This document shows positions 1 through 5,659 of a stretch of DNA of 10,404 nt, piece after piece. The position numbers and the translations under genes are program-made. The stretch is from contig JAAYIB010000078.1 in the NCBI GenBank assembly GCA_012744295.1, positions 1 to 10,404 on the forward strand, given 5' to 3'. This DNA is from Acholeplasmataceae bacterium (GTDB lineage Bacteria; Bacillota; Negativicutes; Acidaminococcales; Acidaminococcaceae). The stretch's first letter is position 1. Each line of letters opens with the position of its first letter. The notes under the pieces were generated by a model that saw nothing but the letters and a program-made list of their open reading frames with translations, had not been told where the DNA came from and made no database searches.

Positions 1-34
1 CATAAAAAAACCGCCGAAAGGCGGTTTTTTTATG
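1..34. terminator. Bidirectional intrinsic terminator after tyrS
   Basis: A perfect inverted repeat has a CCGCC/GGCGG core, a GAAA tetraloop at 16-19 and flanking A7/T7 tracts; the pairing extends to positions 1 and 34. Read on the minus strand it lies immediately after the tyrS stop codon and ends in seven T, so it should terminate tyrS. The symmetric A and T tracts mean it could equally stop transcription entering from the left on the plus strand, but what lies there is outside the window. Confidence 0.93.
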
Positions 35-1255
35 CTATTTCTTTAACAAACGATAGTATTTCTTCTTTCCTTTGCGGACAAGCAAGCTGCCGTCACTAAC
101 TAAATCACTTTCGGAAAGCATAACCTCGACGTCGGTTATCTTTTCATCCCCAAGATACAAACCGCCCTGGGCTATTAACCTGCGGCCTTCGCTTTTGCTT
201 GAAAAAACGTTATTTGCCGTAAGGATGTCTATGAGCTTCTGCCCAAAAGAGTCCTGCGCAAGCTCGATGGTCGGTACGTCGTCGAGCTTCGTGCCTCCGC
301 CAAACAGAGCCTCGGCTGCGGCCTTGGCTTTATCAGCCTCAGTTTCTCCGTGTATGAGCTTTGTAACTTCGTAGGCAAGAGCGATTTTGGCCTGGTTTAT
401 TTGCGAGCCTTCAAGAGCAGAGAGTTGTCTGATTTGTTCCATGGGCAGGAAGGTCAGTAACGAAAGGCAATTTTCAACGTCGGCGTCATCAATGTTTCTC
501 CAATACTGGTAGAAATCATATGGAGAAGTTTTCTCGGCGTCAAGCCAAAGCGCCCCGCCGACGGTTTTTCCCATCTTCACGCCGGCACTTGTTGTTAAGA
601 GCTTACTGGTCATGCAATAGGCAGGCTTATGTTCTTTGCGGCGAATCAACTCCACGCCGGCAAGCATATTGGACCACTGGTCGTCACCGCCTAACTGCAT
701 AATGCAGCCATACTTGCGATTTAAGGTTAAAAAGTCATAAGCCTGCATAATCATATAATTGAATTCAAAAAATGAAAGACCTTTTTCCAAACGCTTTTTA
801 AAGCATTCAGCTGTCAGCATGCGGTTGACAGAGAAGTGGGTTCCTACTTCGCGCAAAAGGTCGACGTAATTCAAGTCAAGAAGCCAATCAGCATTATTTA
901 CCATGATTGCGCGTCCTTGCGAAAAATCTATAAACCTCTCCATTTGTTTCTTGAAGCAGGAAATATTGTGATTTATGAATTCCGTTGTCAGCATTTTTCG
1001 CATTTCATCCTTGCCGCTTGGGTCGCCGACCATGCCTGTGCCGCCGCCCAAAAGACAGATAGGACGATGACCTGCGCGCTGCATATGAGCCATCAGCATC
1101 AAGGCGATAAAGTGCCCTACGTGCAGACTGTCGGCCGTAGGGTCAAAACCAATGTAAAAGGTTATTTTTTCTTTCGACAGCAGTTCCCTTATTTCGTCCT
1201 CGTGAGATACTTGTTTGATAAATCCTCTCTCTTGCAACAAGTCGTAAACAGACAT
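35..1255 (-). CDS. tyrS: Tyrosyl-tRNA synthetase
   Basis: Cytoplasmic class I aminoacyl-tRNA synthetase that activates tyrosine with ATP and charges tRNA-Tyr. In the 406-residue product the HIGH-type motif is HVGH at 45-48. The tyrosine/tRNA-site motif QLGGDDQW is at 187-194, the KMSKS-type loop is KMGKT at 227-231, and an S4-like RNA-binding domain fills about 342-406. Length is normal for bacterial TyrRS. The start is the ATG at 1253-1255, because AGGAGG (1263-1268) lies 7 nt upstream and the protein then begins MSVYDLL as in relatives. The open frame continues upstream to 1342, but that part runs through the leader terminator and T-box and is not coding. The gene is expressed from its own promoter through a T-box leader and ends in the terminator at 1-34. 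No defects seen. Confidence 0.98.
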   Translation of the reverse strand: MSVYDLLQERGFIKQVSHEDEIRELLSKEKITFYIGFDPTADSLHVGHFIALMLMAHMQRAGHRPICLLGGGTGMVGDPSGKDEMRKMLTTEFINHNISCFKKQMERFIDFSQGRAIMVNNADWLLDLNYVDLLREVGTHFSVNRMLTAECFKKRLEKGLSFFEFNYMIMQAYDFLTLNRKYGCIMQLGGDDQWSNMLAGVELIRRKEHKPAYCMTSKLLTTSAGVKMGKTVGGALWLDAEKTSPYDFYQYWRNIDDADVENCLSLLTFLPMEQIRQLSALEGSQINQAKIALAYEVTKLIHGETEADKAKAAAEALFGGGTKLDDVPTIELAQDSFGQKLIDILTANNVFSSKSEGRRLIAQGGLYLGDEKITDVEVMLSESDLVSDGSLLVRKGKKKYYRLLKK

Positions 1256-1283
1256 CAAGAAACCTCCTAAAAAAAATGTTTGC

Positions 1284-1531
1284 ATAAAAAACAACAGTCC
1301 CTTTCCAAAAACGGAAAGGGACGAGATTACCCGCGGTACCACCCTGTTTGTTCAATCAGAACCACTTATAGCTTTTAACGGAGCAACACGGTAAGGCCTA
1401 CTGTTACTTCGACCCACGGCTCACAAGGGTATTCAAAATCAAGCTCACGGCAGGTTGCAGCGACCCCCGCCTCTCTGAAGAGAGCACAGACTTCTACTTC
1501 TCATGGTCATAGCCATTTGCAGTTTGAATTT
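1284..1531 (-). ncRNA. T-box riboswitch leader of tyrS
   Basis: The untranslated leader between the predicted transcription start and tyrS carries the classical T-box element GGTGGTACCGCG (within 1332-1345, minus strand). A terminator hairpin follows at once: a 10-bp stem, 1297-1306 with 1313-1322, and a T-rich run at 1284-1296. The GTCCC of the terminator's 5' arm can instead pair with the GGG of the T-box, giving the antiterminator. Upstream are an AGTA-box candidate at 1495-1498 and a GC-rich Stem I hairpin around 1446-1473. A TAC triplet at 1429-1431 on the 3' side of Stem I is a plausible tyrosine specifier codon. In this family, uncharged cognate tRNA stabilises the antiterminator and permits readthrough. 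The class is certain; the exact specifier was assigned by eye and is less certain. Confidence 0.94.
1297..1322 (-). terminator. T-box leader terminator hairpin
   Basis: A 10-bp perfect stem (1297-1306 and 1313-1322) with a 6-nt loop is followed on the minus strand by TGTTGTTTTTT. It is the regulated off-structure of the tyrS T-box and is mutually exclusive with the antiterminator formed by the T-box sequence at 1332-1345. Confidence 0.92.
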
Positions 1532-1537
1532 TTATAA

Positions 1538-1566
1538 ATGATACCAGTTATAAAAAACAATGTCAA
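1538..1566 (-). promoter_or_regulatory. Sigma-A-type promoter of the tyrS leader
   Basis: On the minus strand TTGACA (1561-1566) and TATCAT (1538-1543) are separated by exactly 17 bp, with an upstream TG giving an extended -10 (TGGTATCAT). The expected start is near 1531, which sets the 5' end of the T-box leader. The -35 lies only 10 bp beyond the mscL stop codon, so tyrS has its own promoter, although readthrough from mscL is possible. Confidence 0.85.
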
Positions 1567-1569
1567 GGG

Positions 1570-1587
1570 TTGAAGGCTATCCTTCAA
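1570..1587 (-). terminator. Hairpin overlapping the mscL stop, possible weak terminator
   Basis: A perfect 7-bp inverted repeat TTGAAGG/CCTTCAA around a 4-nt loop that contains part of the mscL stop codon. The first T-run on the minus strand begins about 10 nt further on, so this is a poor intrinsic terminator. It may instead be an mRNA 3'-end stabiliser, and some mscL transcription may run on into the tyrS leader. Confidence 0.35.
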
Positions 1588-2014
1588 GATGTGAAGTGCA
1601 ATGCGGACAGCGTTTCGCCTGCTCGTCTATCACGCTGAGACAGAACGGACACTTGCGTTCCGGTGCTGCCGGCGGAGCTGGAGGGGTAAGACGTGCAATC
1701 TGCCTGACCAACAGAAAAACGCAGAAGGCGACAATCAGAAAGTCAATAACAGAGTTAAGGAAGAGCCCGTAGGCAATAACAGGCGCTTTTACTTTCGCGG
1801 CTTCAGCCAGCGATGCTACCGGCTTGTCGGAGAGATTGATAAAAAGCTCCTTGAAGTCGATGCCGCCAACGATGAGTCCTACGGGTGGCATTATAACGTT
1901 AGTTACCAGGGAAGAAACTATTTTCCCAAAGGCGCCGCCGATTATAACGCCTACAGCCAAATCAACAACATTCCCCTTCATTGCAAAGTTTTTAAAATCA
2001 GACATCAAAGACAT
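1577..2014 (-). CDS. mscL: Large-conductance mechanosensitive channel MscL with a four-cysteine tail
   Basis: Homopentameric inner-membrane channel that opens under membrane tension and releases solutes on hypo-osmotic shock. The 145-residue product starts with the amphipathic N-terminal helix and the MscL signature around FKNFAMKGNVVDLAVGVIIG. TM1 is about residues 15-45, a short periplasmic loop follows, and TM2 is about 78-105. The usual charged cytoplasmic helix is replaced by a proline-rich linker (PPAPPAAP) and two CxxC pairs (C122/C125 and C136/C139) in a CPFC...CPHC arrangement that looks like a small zinc ribbon. As I recall, similar tails occur in other MscL proteins, so this is probably a family variant rather than a new fusion. 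The start is the ATG with AGGAGG (2023-2028) 8 nt upstream; an in-frame ATG three codons later is too far from it. It is divergent from the gene at 2159. Confidence 0.96.
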   Translation of the reverse strand: MSLMSDFKNFAMKGNVVDLAVGVIIGGAFGKIVSSLVTNVIMPPVGLIVGGIDFKELFINLSDKPVASLAEAAKVKAPVIAYGLFLNSVIDFLIVAFCVFLLVRQIARLTPPAPPAAPERKCPFCLSVIDEQAKRCPHCTSHLEG

Positions 2015-2087
2015 TTGTAAATCCTCCTTTTAGGTATCTAAGTACTCTTTTATAGTTCGCTGTTTCCAAGGGTTTATCCTGCAATGC

Positions 2088-2116
2088 TTGACTGGCATGG
2101 CTGGTTAATCTATAAT
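2088..2116 (+). promoter_or_regulatory. Sigma-A-type promoter of the DnaA-domain-I-like gene
   Basis: TTGACT (2088-2093), a 17-bp spacer and a perfect TATAAT (2111-2116). The predicted start is about 2123, giving a 5' leader of roughly 36 nt that ends in an AGGAGG ribosome site at 2146-2151. No comparably good promoter was found for mscL on the opposite strand of the same intergenic region. Confidence 0.85.
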
Positions 2117-2158
2117 TATTTTTGATAATAATGATTATAAGCCACAGGAGGATACAAA

Positions 2159-2494
2159 ATGCGAGATGATTTGGTTGTGCCAGGTGAAAATGAAGAAAAA
2201 TATGTAGTCGCAAATGAAACTAGGGTCGTAACTATACCATTTACACCGCTTGAAAACAGGATGTCCAAGGAGAAACCATATCTAATGGAGGGCCTGGGCA
2301 AGTTAAGGCAGGAGTTGGGAAAAGAGAAGTTTGATCGCTATATCAGTACTGTTCACAACATTAACATCAGCGGAAAGGCAATTATGCTGGTAGCCGGCAG
2401 CGAAATGCACAGGACTAACATTGAACGCGAATGCGTTCATGCAATAATGGCCGCTTTTGATGTTGATAACGTACGCGTTGTAGCAATGGGCTGA
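2159..2494 (+). CDS. Small stand-alone protein resembling DnaA domain I (hypothetical)
   Basis: A 111-residue soluble protein not recognised with certainty. It starts at an ATG 7 nt after a perfect AGGAGG (2146-2151), behind a strong promoter, and is followed by its own hairpins, so it is very probably a real monocistronic gene. Residues 1-40 are polar and look disordered. Residues 41-111 follow the DnaA N-terminal domain by eye: the run GLGKLRQELGKEKFDRYI lines up with the E. coli helix-turn-helix segment LARLQDELPATEFSMWI. This is followed by a short beta region (ISGKAIMLVAGSE against LSDNTLALYAPNR), a helix (IERECVHAIMAAF) and a terminal strand (NVRVVAMG). The conserved tryptophan of the WI/WL position is tyrosine here (Y61). 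The AAA+ and DNA-binding domains of DnaA are absent. DnaA domain I mediates self-association and partner binding, so a modulator of replication initiation is conceivable but only inferred. Confidence 0.85.
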   Translation: MRDDLVVPGENEEKYVVANETRVVTIPFTPLENRMSKEKPYLMEGLGKLRQELGKEKFDRYISTVHNINISGKAIMLVAGSEMHRTNIERECVHAIMAAFDVDNVRVVAMG

Positions 2495-2500
2495 AATTTC

Positions 2501-2531
2501 AACGGCGAAACCAGATGAAGATTTCGCCGTT
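2501..2531 (+). terminator. Hairpin downstream of the DnaA-domain-I-like gene
   Basis: A perfect 10-bp inverted repeat AACGGCGAAA/TTTCGCCGTT with an 11-nt loop begins 6 nt after the stop codon. It lacks a proper T-tract (TTTCTGT follows), so it may act mainly as a 3' stabilising structure. The stronger termination signal is the next hairpin at 2560-2585. Confidence 0.5.
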
Positions 2532-2552
2532 TCTGTCGCAGTTTGTTAAACG

Positions 2553-2592
2553 AACAAAAAAAGAACCTGCAATTGCAGGTTCTTTGTTTTTT
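2553..2592. terminator. Bidirectional terminator between the 2159 gene and tRNA-Pro
   Basis: A 26-bp perfect palindrome (2560-2585, core AGAACCTGCAATTGCAGGTTCT) is bordered by T-runs on both strands: TTTGTTTTTT on the plus strand and TTTTTTTGTTC on the minus strand. It sits between two convergent transcription units and should terminate both the gene at 2159 and the tRNA-Pro gene. Confidence 0.92.
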
Positions 2593-2593
2593 A

Positions 2594-2670
2594 TGGTCGG
2601 GGCGACAGGATTCGAACCTGCGGCCTCTTAGTCCCGAACCAAGCGCGCTACCAAACTGCGCTACGCCCCG
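2594..2670 (-). tRNA. tRNA-Pro (anticodon CGG)
   Basis: The minus strand folds into a complete 77-nt cloverleaf. The acceptor stem is CGGGGCG/CGCCCCG, the D arm has GCGC pairing, and the anticodon stem CTTGG/CTAAG encloses the loop TTCGGGA. The T arm is GCAGG-TTCGAAT-CCTGT, the discriminator is A, and CCA is encoded. The anticodon CGG reads CCG proline codons, and G at position 37 fits the m1G37 typical of tRNA-Pro. It has its own perfect promoter and a terminator, so it is a single-gene unit. Confidence 0.97.
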
Positions 2671-2683
2671 TTAAAACATTTAC

Positions 2684-2712
2684 ATTATATAAGCTCGCAC
2701 GGGTTTTGTCAA
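2684..2712 (-). promoter_or_regulatory. Perfect sigma-A consensus promoter of tRNA-Pro
   Basis: On the minus strand TTGACA (2707-2712) and TATAAT (2684-2689) are separated by exactly 17 bp, a full consensus match. The predicted start is about 2677, only some 7 nt ahead of the mature tRNA 5' end. The element lies just beyond the 3' end of the DUF4127 gene. No terminator hairpin is obvious there, so DUF4127 transcripts could also read into the tRNA. Confidence 0.92.
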
Positions 2713-2738
2713 ACACGAATTCAGGTTATTTGAAGATT

Positions 2739-4394
2739 TTATTTTCTGCGCACAACAAATAACGGTTTGGCAGATAGTTCAACTTCAAAAATCCTTTCCC
2801 AAGGCAAGAAAAGGTCTATTTCCAATGAGTCCAGGTAGAAGTCGCGGCTATCGGTACTGTAAAAAGAATGACGCCGGAGGTTGCTGCCGAGCAGTGTGTT
2901 TTTGTAGACGGACATCTCTCTCTTGATGTAGTGTGCTGTTTTTTCCTGGCTGTCGCCAAGCGTGTATGGATCAATCTCACGTATTTTCAGCAAGTTGCCG
3001 AGCCGGTGATGCAGTGCCTTTTGATAAACCCAGTCATCAAAAAAACGTTCAAGGTTGAATTTAAGGTTAAGAGCATGAAGCTTCGGTAGTTCTTCCATAG
3101 GCAGGTGTTTTTTTTGCCATGTGAAAATACTGGCCTGAGCGACTGCCGTACCTACCGAATTGCTTACGGTGTTCCAGCCTGCAAAGGCGGCGAGACGAAC
3201 GAGGGGTGTGTCATTGCTGATTAGATAGGGAAAAAGTGTTTCGCTCATGTTGTAGTTGGCGGTCAGGTCCGTCAAGGCAACAGGTATATTCCCGCTGACA
3301 AGCTGCTTTAAGCGTTCTGCGTAAATTTCGAGAAGCTTCGGTGATTCTCCGGAGCCGCAATGGACATAGAGCGCAAAGTCGGCAGCCTCTGATGATTTTA
3401 CAATTTGCCCGCCGATCAACGTTATCTTTTCGTTGACGGTTTCGCCAACACTGCAGGGCATAAAGGGCATAACCATTTCTGCCATTGCCGGTGAGGAGTA
3501 TTCGACATAAACCTTGGGCCTGTAGTTCCAGATCCGATTTCTGTCCGAGGCAAGAAGCAGGCAGGCAATCTCATCTGCGCCGCGAGTCGTATGGTACTTG
3601 GATACAAGTTTGTTGTGTTCAAGGTAGAATAAAGCCTCGCGGCGATTAAGATTGGGAAGGCCAAAGGGCTGCCCGTCATCCTGGCCGATGATCAGGGTAT
3701 CGATGCTTTTGGCGGAGGCAAGGTCAAGAAGCTTGTGGTTGAAATTTCTATTATTCTTATATAGTGCTGTATACTTGCGCCTTATTTCTTCCGGTATTTC
3801 ATCGTCAAAACTTCTAAGCTCCGCAAAACTCACAGGGTCACCAAAAGTGTTTTGCACATCCTGAAGTTCAGCCCAACGCATCAAGTGCCATTGCCACCAG
3901 GAATCGGGAATGAGCTGGTCTGAAATCAACAGTCTGGGAATAATCGAAAAAACATGAAAACGTTTTTGCAGATGCTCCGTCTTAAAACTTGAGAGTTTCG
4001 CAAAGAACCGTTCCTCATCTTCTGCCGTGCCTAAAGGCAGGCGCGAACCGACAAGTCCTCCGTGAATCAGAAAATCTGCGGAAACAATCGCCGAATCTGC
4101 CGAGGCGAGGTTGTACGAAAGCCAGTCATAGACCAATTCCCTGCTGCCTGGGTCATTGTAGTTGCCAAGGGAGGCTTTTGGCGGTAGAATTATTTCGACG
4201 GAGGCAATTGCTGCCAGGTCGGACACGAATTTTGTGCAGGGAGGCCTGCCGTCCAAGGGGACTAAAACAGTTTTCGAAGCTGCGGGCAGAGGTGAAAAGG
4301 CAACCGGGTCACCTTTCGGCAGCAGTTCCCTCCCCAGCAAAAAAAAGACGATTAGCAATGATGTAAGCAGAATAAGCAGGGGTTTAGTCTTCAC
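2739..4394 (-). CDS. DUF4127 family protein, membrane-anchored or secreted
   Basis: A 551-residue protein of a widespread but functionally uncharacterised family. Residues 4-20 form one hydrophobic helix (PLLILLTSLLIVFFLL) after a short basic start, so it is a signal peptide or membrane anchor and the bulk is probably extracytoplasmic. Motifs I associate with DUF4127 are VPLDGRP at 45-51, IIGQDDGQPFG around 235-245, RGADE at 271-275 and AGWNTVSNSVG at 405-415. Their Asp, Glu and Asn residues would suit a catalytic or metal-binding site, which is inference only. The start is GTG at 4392-4394: AAGGAG (4401-4406) lies 6 nt upstream and the signal segment then begins at residue 1. The open frame extends to 4697, but this would overlap rsmD antisense and adds no recognisable sequence. 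It is divergent from rsmD. A weak promoter candidate (TTGCTT, 18 bp, TATATT; 4454-4483) lies inside the rsmD 5' end. Confidence 0.9.
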   Translation of the reverse strand: MKTKPLLILLTSLLIVFFLLGRELLPKGDPVAFSPLPAASKTVLVPLDGRPPCTKFVSDLAAIASVEIILPPKASLGNYNDPGSRELVYDWLSYNLASADSAIVSADFLIHGGLVGSRLPLGTAEDEERFFAKLSSFKTEHLQKRFHVFSIIPRLLISDQLIPDSWWQWHLMRWAELQDVQNTFGDPVSFAELRSFDDEIPEEIRRKYTALYKNNRNFNHKLLDLASAKSIDTLIIGQDDGQPFGLPNLNRREALFYLEHNKLVSKYHTTRGADEIACLLLASDRNRIWNYRPKVYVEYSSPAMAEMVMPFMPCSVGETVNEKITLIGGQIVKSSEAADFALYVHCGSGESPKLLEIYAERLKQLVSGNIPVALTDLTANYNMSETLFPYLISNDTPLVRLAAFAGWNTVSNSVGTAVAQASIFTWQKKHLPMEELPKLHALNLKFNLERFFDDWVYQKALHHRLGNLLKIREIDPYTLGDSQEKTAHYIKREMSVYKNTLLGSNLRRHSFYSTDSRDFYLDSLEIDLFLPWERIFEVELSAKPLFVVRRK

Positions 4395-4400
4395 ATTGAT

Positions 4401-4406
4401 CTCCTT
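4401..4406 (-). promoter_or_regulatory. Shine-Dalgarno site fixing the GTG start of the DUF4127 gene
   Basis: AAGGAG on the minus strand, 6 nt before the GTG at 4392-4394. No ATG with comparable spacing is present, so this site decides the start and places the hydrophobic signal segment at the N-terminus. Confidence 0.85.
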
Positions 4407-4458
4407 TGTCTGCGTAGGTTTCGGAATGTTTAGAAAAAAGAAATATTGAGAGGAATAT

Positions 4459-5010
4459 ATGCGCATAATAACTGGAAAAGCAAAAGGTCTTAAGCTTATA
4501 ACACCCAAAAATTCAGATGTTCGTCCTACAAGTGACCGGGTCAAGGAGTCCTTGTTCAGCATAATAGGTTCAAAGATTTGCGGCGCAGTGGTCCTTGACT
4601 TGTTTGCGGGAACGGGAAATCTGGGTCTTGAGGCTTGGAGCAGGGGAGCTGAAAAAATTACTTTTGTCGATGAAAGCCGGGCGAGCTTGAAAATCATTCA
4701 AGGCAATACGGTAAAAGCAAGGGCGGAAAATGATGCCGTCATCATCAACGCGTGCGTATTAAAGGCCATAGCCGAACTGGAATCCAAAGGAAAGAGTTTC
4801 GACTTTGTTTTTTGTGACCCGCCTTATGACAAGGGCTGGCCGGAAAAAGTAATCAGGCAGTTTTTAAAGCACAGGATAGTTAAGGCTGGCGGCTATCTGG
4901 TCCTTGAATATTCCGCTCGCGAGAAACTGCCGACCCTTCCTTCTGAAGTCACGGAGGTACGCACTGAAAAGTATGGAGACACACGTGTTTCCTTTTTGAA
5001 TTGGCAGTAA
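4459..5010 (+). CDS. rsmD: 16S rRNA (guanine(966)-N(2))-methyltransferase
   Basis: SAM-dependent methyltransferase that modifies G966 of 16S rRNA during 30S assembly. The 183-residue product has the family N-terminus MRIITGKAKGLKL and the RPTSDRVKESLFSI block at 22-35. The SAM-binding motif LDLFAGTGNLGLEA is at 46-59, the catalytic DPPY is at 120-123, and the ending contains KYGDTRVSFL. Length is typical. The ATG start has GAGAGGA (4448-4454) 4 nt upstream. It is the first gene of the plus-strand group and corresponds to B. subtilis ylbH, which also precedes coaD. No clear promoter hexamers were found in the 64-bp divergent gap before it. Confidence 0.97.
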   Translation: MRIITGKAKGLKLITPKNSDVRPTSDRVKESLFSIIGSKICGAVVLDLFAGTGNLGLEAWSRGAEKITFVDESRASLKIIQGNTVKARAENDAVIINACVLKAIAELESKGKSFDFVFCDPPYDKGWPEKVIRQFLKHRIVKAGGYLVLEYSAREKLPTLPSEVTEVRTEKYGDTRVSFLNWQ

Positions 5011-5050
5011 TGCATTATTTTTGCTATAAATGCATTATTTTTGCTATAAT
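5001..5050 (+). promoter_or_regulatory. Two overlapping promoter-like arrangements for coaD
   Basis: The stronger candidate is TTGCTA (5021-5026), an 18-bp spacer and a perfect TATAAT (5045-5050). One repeat period upstream, TTGGCA (5001-5006) and TATAAA (5025-5030) are also 18 bp apart. The two share the duplicated sequence, so each repeat copy supplies one -10, and the first copy also supplies the -35 of the second promoter. Predicted starts are near 5057 and 5037, leaving a coaD leader of about 84-104 nt in which I see no clear riboswitch. Confidence 0.6.
5011..5050. repeat. 20-bp tandem duplication directly after the rsmD stop
   Basis: Two adjacent copies of TGCATTATTTTTGCTATAA plus one variable base (A at 5030, T at 5050), with a period of 20 bp. 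The first copy starts at the base after the rsmD stop codon. The only difference between the copies is the final base, which turns TATAAA into the consensus TATAAT. Likely a recent slippage or duplication event with promoter consequences. Confidence 0.97.
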
Positions 5051-5140
5051 TGTGGCATACTTGGGCTTAATAGGTTAAAATGGAAGATGGTTAGACATTT
5101 GTCACAATCAGGCAAAAGCTAATAATTTAGGAGGTGCAAA

Positions 5141-5632
5141 GTGCGAAGAGCAATTTGCCCGGGGAGCTTTGATCCGGTAACTAACGGCCATATCGACATC
5201 TTCGAACGGGCCAGCGTCATGTTTGATGAAATAATCATAAGTGTTTTTCACAATCCTGGCAAGGAAAAAGGCATGTTTACAATGGAAGAAAGAGTAGCGC
5301 TGCTGAAAGAGGCAACGAAGCATATCCCAAACGCAAAGGTTACGTGTTTTTCAGGCTTGTTGAACGAATATTGCAAACAGCAGGACACTAAATTTATAGT
5401 CAGGGGTTTGCGTGCTTTCTCGGACTTTGAATATGAATTTCAAAGAGCCCTGCTGATAAAGAAAATTGACCACGAATTAGAAACGGTTTTTATTATGACT
5501 AATGCCCAGTATTCCTTCCTCAGTTCTTCAGGCGTTAGAGAACTGGCAGTTTTTGGCGGCAACATTTCCGGGTTGGTTCCGGAATGCATAGAAGAGCAGC
5601 TGAAATCATATATTGCTAAAAAGAACATCTAA
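5141..5632 (+). CDS. coaD: Phosphopantetheine adenylyltransferase
   Basis: Transfers AMP from ATP to 4'-phosphopantetheine, the penultimate step of coenzyme A synthesis, in the cytoplasm. The 163-residue product shows the nucleotidyltransferase start PGSFDPVTNGHIDI, with the TxGH form of the HxGH motif at 14-17. It also has the family block RGLRAFSDFEYEFQ from residue 88 and the ISSTxVR-like FLSSSGVRE at 126-134. Length matches the family. The start is GTG, with AGGAGGT (5129-5135) 5 nt upstream; no ATG fits. It follows rsmD as in B. subtilis but has its own promoter candidates in a tandem repeat. The next gene begins 27 nt downstream without a terminator, so coaD probably heads a three-gene operon. 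Confidence 0.98.
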   Translation: MRRAICPGSFDPVTNGHIDIFERASVMFDEIIISVFHNPGKEKGMFTMEERVALLKEATKHIPNAKVTCFSGLLNEYCKQQDTKFIVRGLRAFSDFEYEFQRALLIKKIDHELETVFIMTNAQYSFLSSSGVRELAVFGGNISGLVPECIEEQLKSYIAKKNI

Positions 5633-5659
5633 TAATTGTTTGAGAGAGAGATGATGAGC

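Noticed and set aside
836..1270. 144-codon open frame on the plus strand
   Set aside because: It is antisense to tyrS, whose motifs are unambiguous, has no ribosome site or recognisable domain, and appears to be a shadow frame.
1143..1355. 70-codon minus-strand open frame across the tyrS leader
   Set aside because: It runs through the T-box and its terminator in a frame other than tyrS and has no start signal.
1601..2020. 139-codon open frame on the plus strand
   Set aside because: Complete antisense shadow of mscL; its sequence shows no domain and no ribosome site.
2029..2158. mscL promoter on the minus strand
   Set aside because: TATAAT- and TATAAA-like boxes exist, but none has an acceptable -35 at 16-18 bp, so I cannot support a call.
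3989..4366. 125-codon plus-strand open frame
   Set aside because: Antisense to the DUF4127 gene, rich in Arg/Pro/Cys as expected from a shadow frame, no start signal.
4395..4697. N-terminal extension of the DUF4127 frame by 101 residues
   Set aside because: It would overlap rsmD antisense, hide the signal segment and lacks a ribosome site; the GTG at 4392-4394 has a good one.
5011..5050. Tandem repeat as a minimal CRISPR or iteron array
   Set aside because: Only two units directly abutting with no spacers, no cas or replication gene nearby; promoter duplication explains it better.
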